The notes under the pieces were generated by a model. That model searched no databases, had not been told where the DNA came from, and worked only from the letters and a program-made list of their open reading frames with translations. A DNA stretch of 64,000 nucleotides from Mytilus californianus (taxonomy: Eukaryota > Mollusca > Bivalvia > Mytilida > Mytilidae), in NCBI RefSeq assembly GCF_021869535.1, contig NW_026262668.1:74111558-74175557 (forward strand), in the 5' to 3' direction. The position numbers were made by a program, and so were the translations under genes. Below, in pieces: positions 36,339 to 48,000 of this stretch; position 1 is the first letter of the stretch, and the number at the start of each line of letters is the position of its first letter.

Positions 36339-39300
36339 CTGAAAATATTGCGTCATAATGTTTTTTTTATTATTAAGTGAGTTCCCTTGCCAAATACTAA
36401 AGTTAAACAACATGATTCAGATACCTGTAGTTCAGTGGTTGTCGTTGGTTCAGGTCTGTCATATTTGTTTTTAGTAAATTGTTTTGTTATAGATGTGGCC
36501 GTTAAAATTCTCGTTAAAACTTTTTTTAAATTTTCATGTCAGGGCCTTTTATAATCGGTGTGGGTTTGATTCATAGTTGAAGACCGTACGGTAACCTATA
36601 ATTGCTTATATCCACTTTGAACTCTGGTGGATTGCTGTCTCATTGTCAATCATACCAATTCGTCTTATGTTTATATATGTGATAACAACCTATTATACTG
36701 TTTCTGTGACAGTGTAGTAGAATTTCGTTTGAATGGTCTTTTTTTCAAATTAACGATTTGGTTAAGTTAATACACGTTTTAAAACAAGTTATTGTTAAAT
36801 GTAGATAAAAGATTTAAAAAAAAACTTAAAGCTTATACACATAAGGAACAGATACATTTACCCTTTCCGTCAGATCTTTATTGTCAATTAAATTTTATGT
36901 CCCTCCTAGGAGAAATAACTCGTAAAAATGGATCTCAAAAACAGGGACAATAACAGCATTGTCAAATTGACAATTGACGGAAAATACATAGACACGTGTG
37001 TATAATAGTTTTTATCTGTTATGTACAATTGTTTTAAGGTTATCAAAATAAGATCTGATTTTATACATATTTTGATGACATTTGAGCATTTAAAGAAAAT
37101 AAATCTGTACGATTTGAAAATTCTACATTGTAGCCATCAGTATATCTTTATTACTTGGATGTCTTCAACAAGACTTCCCAGGTAGCACAAAACATTTTCA
37201 AAACATTTTTATAAGGTTGTATAAATGTCTTTTCAAAACGTTGTCGAAAAAATATTTTTGTGATGTTATGTAGATATTTTTGTCGGTATTTTAAAAACAT
37301 TTGTTTAAAACATTTTTTGAAAATGTTTTTACAATGATGTAAAATTATTCATGAAAATGTTTTCAATAACTTTTTTAGGATATTTTGTTTGAATGTTTTA
37401 TAAATGTTCAGAGATATGTAGTTTCTCCTCTGAAAATTTGTTTAAAAGCATATGGGTAAAACATTCTTAATCAATGTTGTTCCTATGTTTTTTTTAACAT
37501 TTTCTAAAAACGTTTCATGAAATGTTTTGATAATATGCCTTTTTGATATTTTAACAACATTTCTTTATAATATTTCATGAAAACATTTTAAAAACGTTAC
37601 GCATTTAGTATTGAGAAAATGTATATACAAATAATTTTTTTGCTAATATTTTAACAACATTTTAAAATAATATTATGAAAACATTTACGCAAAAACATTC
37701 AATAGAAAATGTTTAAACAATATTTTGCAAGCATTCATTTAGGTGATAAAAAAAACTTTATTTTATCAAATGACAGAAACTTAAAGGTGATTGAAGCGGT
37801 ACTTCCCATATATAGCTTTATATAGTGAACGTATTGCTTTTTTCCGGATTTTCTGTTCCAGTGCCGACAACAAATATTACAAATTTAAAATTTGACTGTT
37901 CCCGATGACCAACGAACATGATCCGAAGCAATATTGGAACCAGTAACCGGAATTTTATTTACCGCCATGCTGTAAACAAAGACGAAGGAAACGTACAAAC
38001 TAAATATTAACCTTATGCGTTAAATCTGGTAAGATATGACACTAGTTCACATTTTTAAAACATTGTAATGCTTATGGAAATATCTAAGTTAATTTGAATA
38101 ATATATTCCAAGAATTAATACGAGTGTAAGCAAACACAATGCAAAAAGGGAGGTAATGATTTAGTCATTGCCTATATGTTGTGATGTTTATGTCCAATGA
38201 ACATTAAGATGTATATACAAAAGGGATTAAACTTAAGGGTTATTTATATGATTTCAAACTTCATAAATGAAATCACTTGTAACCACTGGCTGGCTACGTA
38301 TCTACAAGTCAAGGGAATCCCATCACGCAATGGTTATCAACGCTTTTGCTATGCGATAACTTGAGTGTTGTTGCCTCTATAATATATTGTTTATGTTACT
38401 TGTACATTTGTATTTAGCCCTACAGCCCAGGCCAGTTAAATATAGATAATTATTTATGTGCCGGTCCTAAGTCAGGAGCCTTTGATTCAGTAGTTGTTGT
38501 TGGTTTATTTCGGAAATATTTGTTTTTCGTCAAACGTTATAAATTATGCCATTAGATTTATTGTTTTAAGTGTCTTTCATTTTTGAATGTTGTGGCCTTT
38601 GTAGCTGACTAATACAATGTGAGTTTTTCTTACCTGTATTTTATTTATTATGTTTATTTTAACTTTTGTAGGATCAAATAGAAGTGCCAAAATTAAGGAT
38701 AGATTCAGGATATGCAGAAGTATATAAGCTTAGAAATGATTCAAACCATCCAGGAGGAGCAAATTTTGTGAAGGTATTTATTCTTTAAAATTCTCAATTT
38801 ATATTACATATATTTGCGTTAAAATATACAATAACAATTAAGAGACTTTTGTTTTTTTTGTAAGACCAAGAAAAGGTTACATGCCCAACTCTCAGTTGGG
38901 AAAATTGTACTGTATACATGTAGTCATATTTTATAAACTGGTGAACTCTACAGTTATAAACTTGTGTAATAATAATACACCCCAAACTCCACAGATGTAT
39001 AAAATGGCTACAATTGTTGCTTCTGAATCCAGTAACACTGATTATTAGATGACACTTTTCGATATATATTTTTGTGAAACCACTGGATTAAATTGAAGAA
39101 AAAAAGTTTCTTATGTAATTTGATGAAATTAGCTGAATCTCCACTCGTTTAATCACTAAACAGAAGTACCAATTTGTTTTCATTTTTTTACAGAAGCCAG
39201 CAGATGTCAAAAGAAATAAAAAGAATGGAACAAAAGGAACTTTGAAAAAGAACAGTTATATGACAATATTGAATACATGTTTTGCATTTCTAATTGTTGC

Positions 39301-42300
39301 TATTTTGTATAGTGTTGACTAAGGCAGCAAAGAAACCAGTCAAAAACTGTTTAGAAATAAAAATGTCAGATGCTACACATGATCAAGAAATACTTCTCAA
39401 AAATGTTTTGTTCAATGCGAAGACCAAATAAAATGCACAAATTTATTTTAAATCTGAAAAAAAGAATACCTTTCTGTCAGTGAAACCATGCCAAATTGTA
39501 ACGTGTTAAAGGCAATACTTCAAAATAAAAAAATGGACTATTAAATAAAAATCAGATTTGTGAATAGAAATTATATCTAAAACAAGAAATAGTGGGGTTA
39601 TGTCAATGAGACACCAATCCGACAAAAATAACCAAAATATATGTAGATTCCACTGTCATCAACAACAGACAATTGTAAAAGGAGATGTGGGGTAAAGATC
39701 AGTATGACAGCAGTTGTTTTCAGATGCAGATCTAGGATTTTGAAAACAGGGCCACAGGCTTCAATCTAGACAAAGTTTGAGTGAAATAGGTTTGAATTAG
39801 ATTAACCATAAATTTAGCTTCATAAGGGGGCCCAGGACACCCCCCAATCCCCCGATCTGCCTCCGTTTTTAAACACGATTAAAAATGTTTTCCAAATATT
39901 TTATAAAACATTGGAAAGATGATGTTAGAAAACATTTTTACAATGATATTCATGATGTTTTGAGAATATGAACATTATTAAAACATTTTATCCTGCAAGA
40001 ATATTTTTTTTTATGTTTTGAAAATGTTTGAAGGATATTTTATAAACAAACATAATGTGTTGAGATGCCGGTAAAGAAACACCCACCAATCAATTAATCA
40101 AAATTATTCAAACTCAGGTTTGATCAAATGGACAATAGATATAAGAAGATGTGGTTTGAGTGCCAATGAGACAACTCTCCATCCAAGTCAAAATTTATAA
40201 AAGTAAACCATTATAGGTCAAAGTACGGTCTTCAACACGGAGCCTTGGCTCACACCGAACAGCAAGCTATAAAGTTCCCCAAAAAATTACTAGTGTAAAA
40301 CCTTTCTAATCTATATAAAAAACGAGAAACGAGAAACACTTATGAACCACATCAACAAACGACAACTACTGAACATCAGATTCCTGACTTAGGACAGATG
40401 CAAACAATTGCAGCGAGTTTAAACGTTTTAATGGTACCAAACCTTCACCCTTATCTGAAACTATAGTGTAACATCACAACATAGAAAGACACACTATAAA
40501 ATATCAATTGAAATGGCTTAACTCAATCAAAAGACATATTAATACCAGTGAACATACACTGAACAAATAAATTTGATCTATGATACAATGTAAATACAAA
40601 ATAAATAAACTAAGGGAAGAATAATTAAAGTAACATGTTATACCGCTGTGAAATGTTAAACAATTTAAGAAAAACAATATGTTTGAACAAAAATATCAGC
40701 CATTTGCAATTACCTCAAACACAGGTAAATGAAACTAATTTTGTTGTTAGGTATACGTGTACAGTTCAAATGGAGAAAGGAAATATTTTTACAAAATAAA
40801 TAATTTTGATGTTCATAGTACGAAGAAGTGAAAATTTATAGTAAGCCTGCATCTTTCTTTCATGTAAATCACCTTTGTGTGTTTATTTTCACAAATCAAG
40901 GAGAGCTAAGTTTTAAATATTTTTGCAAAAACTTCTATTATACAACTACCGTATTTAACATTTATGGGTGGTTAATTCAATATCAGCTCGTAAATTTCTA
41001 TGAGCTTGATTTCAGTAACTGCAAGAATTATATACGGTATTCTAAAGTAACGTTTTTTTACCTGCGTTTCATCGTCTTTAAACAAACACACTAGTAAACT
41101 AATTTGATCTGAAAGGTTAGTTTGATCTAAACAGCTCTTAAGACTGAACAATAAGTTATTAAGAAATTTTCAGTCTTTCAGTTAAATTTCACATGTATCC
41201 ACTGCGGTAAATTCAGTCCTGTTCAGACAATTTACTTGCAGTTAATTAAAATCTGTTAAGTCTATCTTCAGACTGTTCAGTAAATAAATAAAGGCAACAG
41301 TAGTATACCGGTGTTCAGAGGTCATAAATCGATTGAGAGAAAACAAATCCGAGTTACAAACTAAAACCGAGGGAAACACATCAACTTTAAGAGGAAAACA
41401 AACGAACAACAGAAACACTGAAGTGAACAAAAAACAAAAACCAAAAAAACAAAACGCTTACATAGGCCAAATAAGGTACGACGTTGAAGAGCAATGAATA
41501 ACACATTTTCGAAAGATTTTGCCTTATACAGCCAAGTTAATCTATACCTGGGTAAATCCTTATTGTTCCGAAAAATGCCAAGCTTTGAGTTTTGTAAACA
41601 GTTAATTTATAATTATGACCATATCAATGATAAATCATGTCGATAATTCATAACTACTAATTACTGAATTGTCTGAAATGATTCAGTGGGTTCGTCTAAA
41701 AATTGACTGAAAGACTAAAGATGACTTAATAATTTTTTATTTATACTTTTCAGATGATGTTTAGATTAACATGATGGTTTAAGACTAAAATTCATTTACT
41801 AGTAACATTATGAATTTAAGGTCTTTTCCCACTGGTTTTATATTACTCTCTTCTATGTCAATATGTTCCAGGCTACTTCTACTTAATTGTACAATGGCGC
41901 AATTATTTACATTGGCCAATTACCAAGATGATAAACAATTAAGAGGTAAACACACTCATCAAAGATACCTTGCTTTGTTTATATTTACCTTCTCTAATTA
42001 CAGCAGTATCCTGTTTTGACTGTTCAGGCAATATCCTTTTTCTCCAAGGACCTTGTGGACAGTCATCCGAGGTAAACAAAATTGAAATACCTGAAACAGA
42101 GTGTTAAAAAATAAACATCTTTCAGGTGAAACGGTAGCTTCTATAAAGACATGATAGAGGTCCCTTTTAATCATATTGCTCTTCAACTGTTTTGGTTCTT
42201 ATACATCCTTGGCTTTCAAGTATTCGTTATTGGGCGTTCCTGATGAAGGTAAATCCAGCAAAGCGCTTCGGACGCATGAAATTTATAACGTTTTGTTTTC

Positions 42301-45071
42301 ATTTTTTATATGGTCGATACCGCTGCTTGTGGACTATTAGTCCTCAAGGGTATTATCAGCTAAGTAGTCAGTACTTCGGTACGCACATGAGTTATAACAA
42401 GTCTTTCATAAATTGTCCGTTTATAAATTTATAAGTTATTAAGAAACTAAAATTTCGACTCCCTGGGGCAAAGTTGACCTGGCTATTGTTTCAAGGTCTT
42501 TTTTGGTCATATAGCTCTTTAAACATCCTTGACTTTCAAATATTCGGCTTTGACCGTTTCTTATGAAGGTGTATCTAAAAAAAGCTCTTTGGACGCAAGA
42601 AATTTATATAGTGTTGTTTTTATTTTTTACTGAGTCGATACCACTGCTGGTGGACTATCAGTACACGAAGGTGTCATTAGCTCAGTGGTCAGTTCTTCTT
42701 TTCTGACATTTATAAGAAACCTTTCTTAAGTTGTCTGTTTATAAATTTATAAATAATACCGAACAGCAAGCTATAAAGGGCTCAAAATTTACTAGTGTAA
42801 AACAGTTAATATATCGATATCATCACGAGTGGCTGATACAGCACGCTTGCCAATGACTGTATTACACATACAATTTATCTGTATTTACTACTAAGTATAT
42901 AATAAATATATAGATTTTAAAGTACGAGTCACTGTGTGGTTTGCTTGCGTCTTGATAGTCGGAATTTTGATTTTAACGTGAAGATTCCTTGTCATTATCT
43001 TGTTTGAAAATGCTTTATTTTCGGAAGACCAAACACAGACAGGTTTTTTGCTGATCACTCAAAAAGAACGTCAAGGTGTCTCGTTTTTTTTACTGAAAAA
43101 AACGACGTTGTAGAGAAAGGTAAGTATCAAATATCTAATAGATTGAACAACTGAACTACAAGCACTAAGATAACATATTTAGACAATAATGAAAAAAATA
43201 AAATTGTTTCAAGTACTTAAATCGTTCGTATCACTTCAACATTTATATAGTAGCATATAAATATATTTACAAAGGAAAATCTCACAATTCACCAAAACAG
43301 TTTTCAGAAAACGTTTCTGGCGTACAATATATATTGTTATTTCATTTTTTTTTACATTTAAAAATTTAAAACACGCGGCAAGCCTTGCATAAAATTTGCA
43401 AATTCTAATGTTTCTATTGGGAAAAAATATTATCACACTCGTTGTAGTGGTATAATCTATATTTAATTAATTCTTAAACGACTTATACTTTCACCTGTCG
43501 TTTGATTATTTTTTGTTATCAATGTGTGCTTTCTTTGATCTCAATTATTCATTGGTCATAATTCAATTATGCCGTCAAATTTTCTTGCGCTTGCACGAAT
43601 TTACTTTAATTGTGACGGCCAGGAAATAATTCGACCATGCATGAAAATGCACACAGAGAGAACACATTTTTCGGGAGATCATTGAAACGGAAAGATAAAG
43701 TTTGTCTACGGACATGTTTTGTACCGTCTGCAAATCAATTGAGATACAGATTCCATCACGGAGTATCGTGCAATAGACAATTTTCCACTCTCGTCAGTTT
43801 TATCTAAATATGTTTAAAAAGCTCGGCAAACTTTGCATTTTTAAAGTATAGCCTCTTTTTACTTTCCGCGAAGGGTTAATTATCAATTTATATTCAACGT
43901 TTTGTTCCTTGGATCTCAGTTCTTCATTGGTCAAAATTCAAATATATCGTGATATTTTCTTGCTTTCCCCTAATATTTTTGTAAATATAAAATAAAAGTT
44001 TTTCTGCCGGTCCAAAATCGACTTTTTTATAGAGTAAACTGTGTACTTATTTTAAGTATTCTATAAATTAATAGTCTATATAGATTCAAACTGTATTACA
44101 TTGTCATGAAGTTGTGTACTACAGCAACCGATCGATTTCCGGTAGAAGTGTGAAAGTGCGCTGTGTATCTCTTACTGTGCCTGTTTAATAAATCCCGTAT
44201 AGTAGAATTTTTATTTGAATTTCCGGTGTAAGAATATAAAGCATGAACATTTAAATAAAAAGGAATCATTTCTATGACAATAATAAAAGTATATCTAATG
44301 AATTCTTTATAATTTCATTTACATTTGTCATTTGTCTTCTATTGTGTTTGTCAGTCGACAAATTACTGAATATTATTCATTATGAATACAGTCTAGAATA
44401 AATCAAATATAAACAATTTTACTATTCTTACCTGCAATGCAACAGATAAGAGCAGGTATAATAACTGATATTTTCCAAGCAAGAAATTCATCTGCCCCTG
44501 CTAATTTGACCAATTGAAATATCGCCGGCATAAATAAGAAAGTAAATCCTCCACCAAGATTTCCCCATCCACCAACAAGTGCGTTTGCGGTTCCAACAAT
44601 TTTAGAGTTAAACATCATGCTGGTCCAAACCTGGCAGGGGACAAAGGCTCCTCCCAAAACACCAATAAAAAGACGTAAAACAATAAGTCCTGTCCCATTG
44701 TTTATTAACCCTGCAAGAGCCATGGGAATAGACCCTGTTAACAATAAAGCAGACATGATTCTTCGTGGTCCAAATTTATCACAAAGTGGTCCAACAATGA
44801 TTCGTAAAACAATGGTAGCAGCTACGCTAGCTATACCGGAGTTCGCAACATCTCTTTTTGAAAGTTTGAGTTCCTTCATTATTGTCGGTATAAGTGGCTG
44901 TATACCAAACCACGATGTAAAGGCTAGAAAAAAACAAAACCAAGAGGTATGGAAGGCCCGCATGTACGGTCGTCTGATGCTAAAAAGTTGAAACTGTTTA
45001 GCCCTACCATTTTCGTCTTTTTTAATTTCTTTAGCATGTAGTTTTTTCATGAATCGACAAAAGTACGACAT
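35542..45071 (-). CDS. Nitrate/nitrite transporter, NNP family of the major facilitator superfamily (NRT2/NrtA-like)
   Basis: Three exons (45071-44432, 42090-41989, 36338-35542) join in phase 1 to give 1539 nt, 512 residues, the usual length for the family. All introns are GT-AG. The protein has about 12 membrane segments. TM2 carries Arg90 (VLRIIVGPLCDKFGPRR) and TM8 carries Arg365 (LFARALGG), the two positively charged residues that bind nitrate in NarK and NrtA. Nitrate signature 1 is ALVGGWGNLGGG (164-175) and signature 2 is AGLVGAGGNTGA (445-456). FVPCQVW and TANAL around TM4-5 are also typical of eukaryotic NRT2 proteins. A long loop with N-glycosylation sites lies between TM7 and TM8. 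The expected role is high-affinity proton-coupled nitrate or nitrite uptake at a membrane. The ATG at 45071 is preceded by a splice acceptor (TTTTTCAG/ACAAAG), so a 5' UTR exon lies upstream. Confidence 0.93.
36420..36680 (-). repeat. R1 dispersed repeat in intron 2
   Basis: Occupies the same position as the copy at 7410-7695 in block A, so it was already present before the duplication. Confidence 0.75.
37185..37620. repeat. AAAACATTTT-rich low-complexity segment (left)
   Basis: Dense repeats of AAAACATTTTT, AAAATGTTTT and variants from AGGTAGCACAAAACATTTTC onward. It marks the left edge of the 2.9-kb segment that block A lacks. Confidence 0.7.
37637..38265 (+). promoter_or_regulatory. Promoter-like module with 5' exon, copy 2
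   Basis: Direct repeat of 32718-33380. TATA-like CCATATATAGC near 37808, an altered ETS site (ACCGGAATT instead of ACCGGAAGT) near 37946, CCGCCATGCTG, and a donor CTG/GTAAGATATG near 38028. It lies 0.6 kb upstream of an exon on the same strand and is the likeliest start for that transcript; this is inference. Confidence 0.5.
38455..38635 (-). repeat. R1 dispersed repeat fragment
   Basis: GTCAGGAGCCTTTGATTCAG and TAGTTGTTGTTGG are the end blocks of R1 read in reverse. Confidence 0.6.
38672..39322 (+). CDS. Unidentified two-exon C-terminal fragment with a terminal membrane segment
   Basis: Exon 38672-38773 (102 nt; acceptor TTTTGTAG, donor AAG/GTATTT) and exon 39194-39322 (acceptor TTTTTTTACAG, stop TAA) join in frame. 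They give 76 residues ending in a hydrophobic helix (YMTILNTCFAFLIVAILYSV) after a Lys-rich stretch (KPADVKRNKKNGTKGTLKK). The layout is that of a tail-anchored or single-pass protein. No in-frame ATG exists in the first exon, and the presumed UTR exon at about 38030 has a stop in this frame, so the start is missing or lies in an unseen exon. AATAAA signals follow near 39358 and 39428. It sits inside intron 2 of the nitrate transporter on the opposite strand, in a segment absent from block A. I do not recognise the family. Confidence 0.55.
39580..39700 (+). repeat. R1 dispersed repeat fragment
   Basis: GTGGGGTTATGTCAATGAGA and CACCAATCCGAC, the start of an R1-like copy, cut off by unrelated sequence. 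Confidence 0.45.
39870..40060. repeat. AAAACATTTT-rich low-complexity segment (right)
   Basis: AAAAATGTTTTCC, AAAACATTTTTAC and AAAACATTTTATCC motifs like those at 37185-37620. It marks the right edge of the segment missing from block A, which resumes similarity at GTGTTGAGATGCCG (40061). Confidence 0.7.
40136..40840 (+). mobile_element. R1-containing 0.7-kb element, insertion defined by empty site
   Basis: Block A reads CAAATGGACAAACCTG (8359-8374) where block B has AAATGGACAA, 0.7 kb of extra sequence, then GCCTGCATC. The insert is near-identical in the opposite orientation to 57645-58367. Its first half carries R1 blocks; its second half (GAAATGGCTTAACTC, AGCCATTTGCAATTACC, CATAGTACGAAGAAGTG) is unique to this longer subfamily. 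No terminal inverted repeats are evident. Confidence 0.8.
41989..42090 (-). CDS. Nitrate transporter exon 2 (residues 214-248)
   Basis: 102 nt, phase 1 to phase 1, acceptor TCTGTTTCAG, donor GAAG/GTAAAT. It encodes the end of TM6 and the start of the central cytosolic loop (SDDCPQGPWRKR). Family members carry a DCP-G-W-like motif here. Confidence 0.92.
42125..42750 (+). repeat. Tandem hammerhead-like units, family D (block B)
   Basis: Two units with CTGATGA-like boxes 320 bp apart (42240 and 42560), syntenic with 9915-10760. Block order within each unit is the same as in block A. Confidence 0.8.
42234..42275 (+). ncRNA. Hammerhead-like ribozyme, family D (best preserved)
   Basis: GCGTTC (42234-42239) pairs fully with GGACGC (42270-42275). 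CTGATGA (42240-42246) is intact, stem III is AAG-CG-CTT, and the cleavage base is C42269. Two deviations: the position 10.1/11.1 pair closing stem II is A-A, and the core reads GCA instead of GAA. It is related by descent to a hammerhead but probably inactive. Confidence 0.5.
43130..44400. other. Nitrate-transporter intron 1 and flanking non-coding sequence
   Basis: Includes two related stretches about 380 bp apart (43535 and 43911: GATCTCA then TTCATTGGTCA), hinting at a small internal duplication. No exon is seen. Confidence 0.45.
44432..45071 (-). CDS. Nitrate transporter exon 1 (residues 1-214)
   Basis: Contains the cytosolic N terminus, TM1 to TM6, Arg90 and the first nitrate signature. 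The splice acceptor at 45078-45079 puts six UTR bases before ATG; the donor is GCAG/GTAAGA at 44431. It ends in phase 1. This exon has no counterpart in block A. Confidence 0.93.
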
Positions 45072-45077
45072 CTTTGT

Positions 45078-48000
45078 CTGAAAAATAACGACCAGTAATA
45101 TTTTTTAATTTATTAATTCACATAATAACTCATTATCCATCCTTTTACTTATTGTAATTGTACTTTAGAGTGAAAGATATAGTTTATTGATACACATTTA
45201 TCAGTTTATACACTGCGAAAAACCTAAACAAAAAGAATAGTTAATGATTGGTTAAACGGATCGTATACATATTTAGATCGAACTGTCATAGTGCGAATCT
45301 TAGTAAGAAAAGCGAATCTAAGAAATATGTACATGTTGACCACAGAAGGAAAATAGATAATGAAAATGAGAAAATATATGTAAATGTTTTCATATTCATA
45401 AAATAATTTTTAGTTGACTTCCTTTTTTGTTATTAATATTCCTTGAGAAAAAGAGTGGATAAATTTCACCAGATAAAAGTTATTGCAACAATGTAAAATA
45501 AAATCTCTCCCTTTTTGTCTTAACTTATTATATATAGTGAGAGTTTAAAAATAAAATATCGGGCATTTCAAAATAAATGGATATAAAATAATGAAAAGAA
45601 AAAGAAAAGAAAAAACTGAATTTTTCATTATTATACTTTATACACTATACTTTTTTGAACAATATCTTGATAGAAATATACAAAAGATTTGAAATATATA
45701 TAATATATCCAAACCTCACTGATGTATTATAGATACGTACCACTTGATTTGATAATGAATTTCAATTTCCCTTGTTCTTCGTACTAGTAAGCAAACCTGT
45801 TCAATATTTTGTTTAAAACTGATTAAAAGCTGAAAGGTAGGCTTCTTTTGTTTTACATTAAACAAATGTTTTATGTGTAATTAACCTTTTCGGTTAATAC
45901 GTCATGCTACATGAGTTTGTTTCCGAGCATGCGCAGAAATAAAATATACAAGTTAATAGACCATATGAAATAATAATATTTCAATGCTTTCAAAACAACA
46001 TCTACAAACCACAAGTGTACGTATATCTTGTCGTATGTATAATGGGTCTTTGATACCAATAAAAGTACAACGTGATTGTATTCTACCAACAGTTTTTACA
46101 ACAATTTATCTTACCCCCCAAAATAATAACAATTAAAGGTCTTCCCACCTACGAATTATATTCGTTAATCATCAAAACGGAAATTATTTTGAAAAAGATA
46201 TGCAAACAGTTCATTTTGTAGAAAAATAGGATCATAATTAAACAAATTAATTTTGATCAGATTAAGTTAAGTGTTTCAACTAGCAAAACATACAGTTTTC
46301 CATTTCTACATATCGTAAGTATTACAACGCATTGGGTTCACATTGGAATATCACAATATTATAAAGACTTACTTCATATTAAATGTAGCTTAAGTCATTC
46401 TTCCAAAAATTCCAAAATATATCTTTTTTGTATTTTTATATGAGGAAAGATAATCTGCTACTTCCGTTTAAAAAAAGGGTCAAATGAAACTAAATTTTAC
46501 ATTCATTCTAAAAATATAAGGTTTCTATATATTTTCAATTGAAATTAAGGAGATAATTTGCTACATCCGGTTTAAGAAAGTCCATTTTGGTTTTGTACGA
46601 TGGCCTAAATTACACTGACTCCTAAAATCTATAGTTTGTATTACTTTTGCTTTTTAATACCCCAGTTCTTTAATATGTATGGTAAAGAAGTAATTCTACC
46701 AAACAGCTTATTTTCGCACCAACTCAAACAAAACATTGACCTGTCAGCTTGACTTCAATTTCCTGCTGATGAATTGAAGACATCACATCAAAAGACTAGG
46801 ACTCTATGGTCTACGTATACGCTTTAAAAGTTACACAAACGGACCGTTTATAAAAAAACAACACACAAAGGGTAATGACTCTTATACGATGGTGTATCTT
46901 CTGAGGAAAAGAGATAACAATAAAAACAGTGAATAGGAAGATTACTCCCATAAGGAAATGTGTTTGGTTAACGTTGTACAGGGAGAGTTTCAAAAGTGCA
47001 ATAACTGTTTAATATCATATACCAACTACCCCATCGACATGTCTAGAAATAAAAGCCAGTTTTCTGATGGAAAAATATAATAGGTAGAAATACCTAATAA
47101 CACAACTTCACATTTCACTTAACCAGAACATTTCAATACCGAAGCTGTTATTGTGTTGACATTTGGAACACGTGACATGAAAGGTCACTCCATCTTTTTA
47201 TTTGTTTTTTTTACAAGCGCTTGGGGTTGAACCCCCTTTTTTGGTGTAATATAATTTTTTGGGTTAATGTTTTGTAATATTTTAACTAACTTTCTCTCAT
47301 TAACTGTGTTCTTATTCTTATTCATACGATAATACAATAACAGTACTGCCCCTCTTTTATTATATTTCACAAGGCAGGAAAGATCGAAAACATCTGCTTG
47401 CCTTCAGGACAGTTTCTACACCATATTTCCGTAATAATATACAAATTAGACAAATTAAAAAACAACTCTTGCTTTTTTTTTTGGCTTGTATGGATAACAC
47501 ACAGCTGTCCAGAAATTTCAAATTGTCCCCCACTCCCCCCCCCCCCCCCCCCCCCCCTGTAGCTTAAATGACAACAAGTGTTGCTTTGATCATGGTTATT
47601 TTAAAATAACTTTATTTGCATATTCCATTCATATGCGTCAAGCTTGAAAAAAACTAGTTGAATAAAAACTATTACAGTATATAATTTTAGCAAAATAAAC
47701 ATTGCATCCAAGTATTTGGACTCTGGTGGATAGTTTGCTAATGGGCATTCATACTATATCGCCTTATTTCCATATCAAATAACTCAGATAATGCAACTTT
47801 TGAAATACACGAATCTCATTTTCGCAAATCACCAGTCACTAACTGTTGATAATAGATAAGTTTAGTTTAACTTGGAAAGTGTTTGATGTATTGTTCGACC
47901 AGATTTTATATCATTAATTTTAAAAACAACCGATCTCGTAAAGATGAGTTCAGTTTAGAATTAAGCAATATTTATACATTTATTATCGGATAGATATTAA

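Larger units (their letters stand above)
33360..46270 (-). repeat. Segmental duplication block B (intact nitrate-transporter locus)
   Basis: Counterpart of block A (5931-14335). It is longer because it holds R4 sequence and a 105-bp satellite with a SINE (33480-35020), a 2.9-kb segment at 37190-40060, and an R1-containing element at 40136-40840, all missing from A. It retains coding exon 1 (44432-45077), which A has lost. Confidence 0.85.

Noticed and set aside
37800..37830. Hammerhead or other ribozyme in the promoter-like module
   Set aside because: No CTGATGA/GAAA pair in either strand; only TATA-like repeats.
44617..44991. Plus-strand 124-residue ORF
   Set aside because: Antisense shadow of nitrate-transporter exon 1.
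47185..47370. Minus ORF, Lys/Asn-rich, 61 residues
   Set aside because: Composition follows AT-rich DNA; no domain or gene context.
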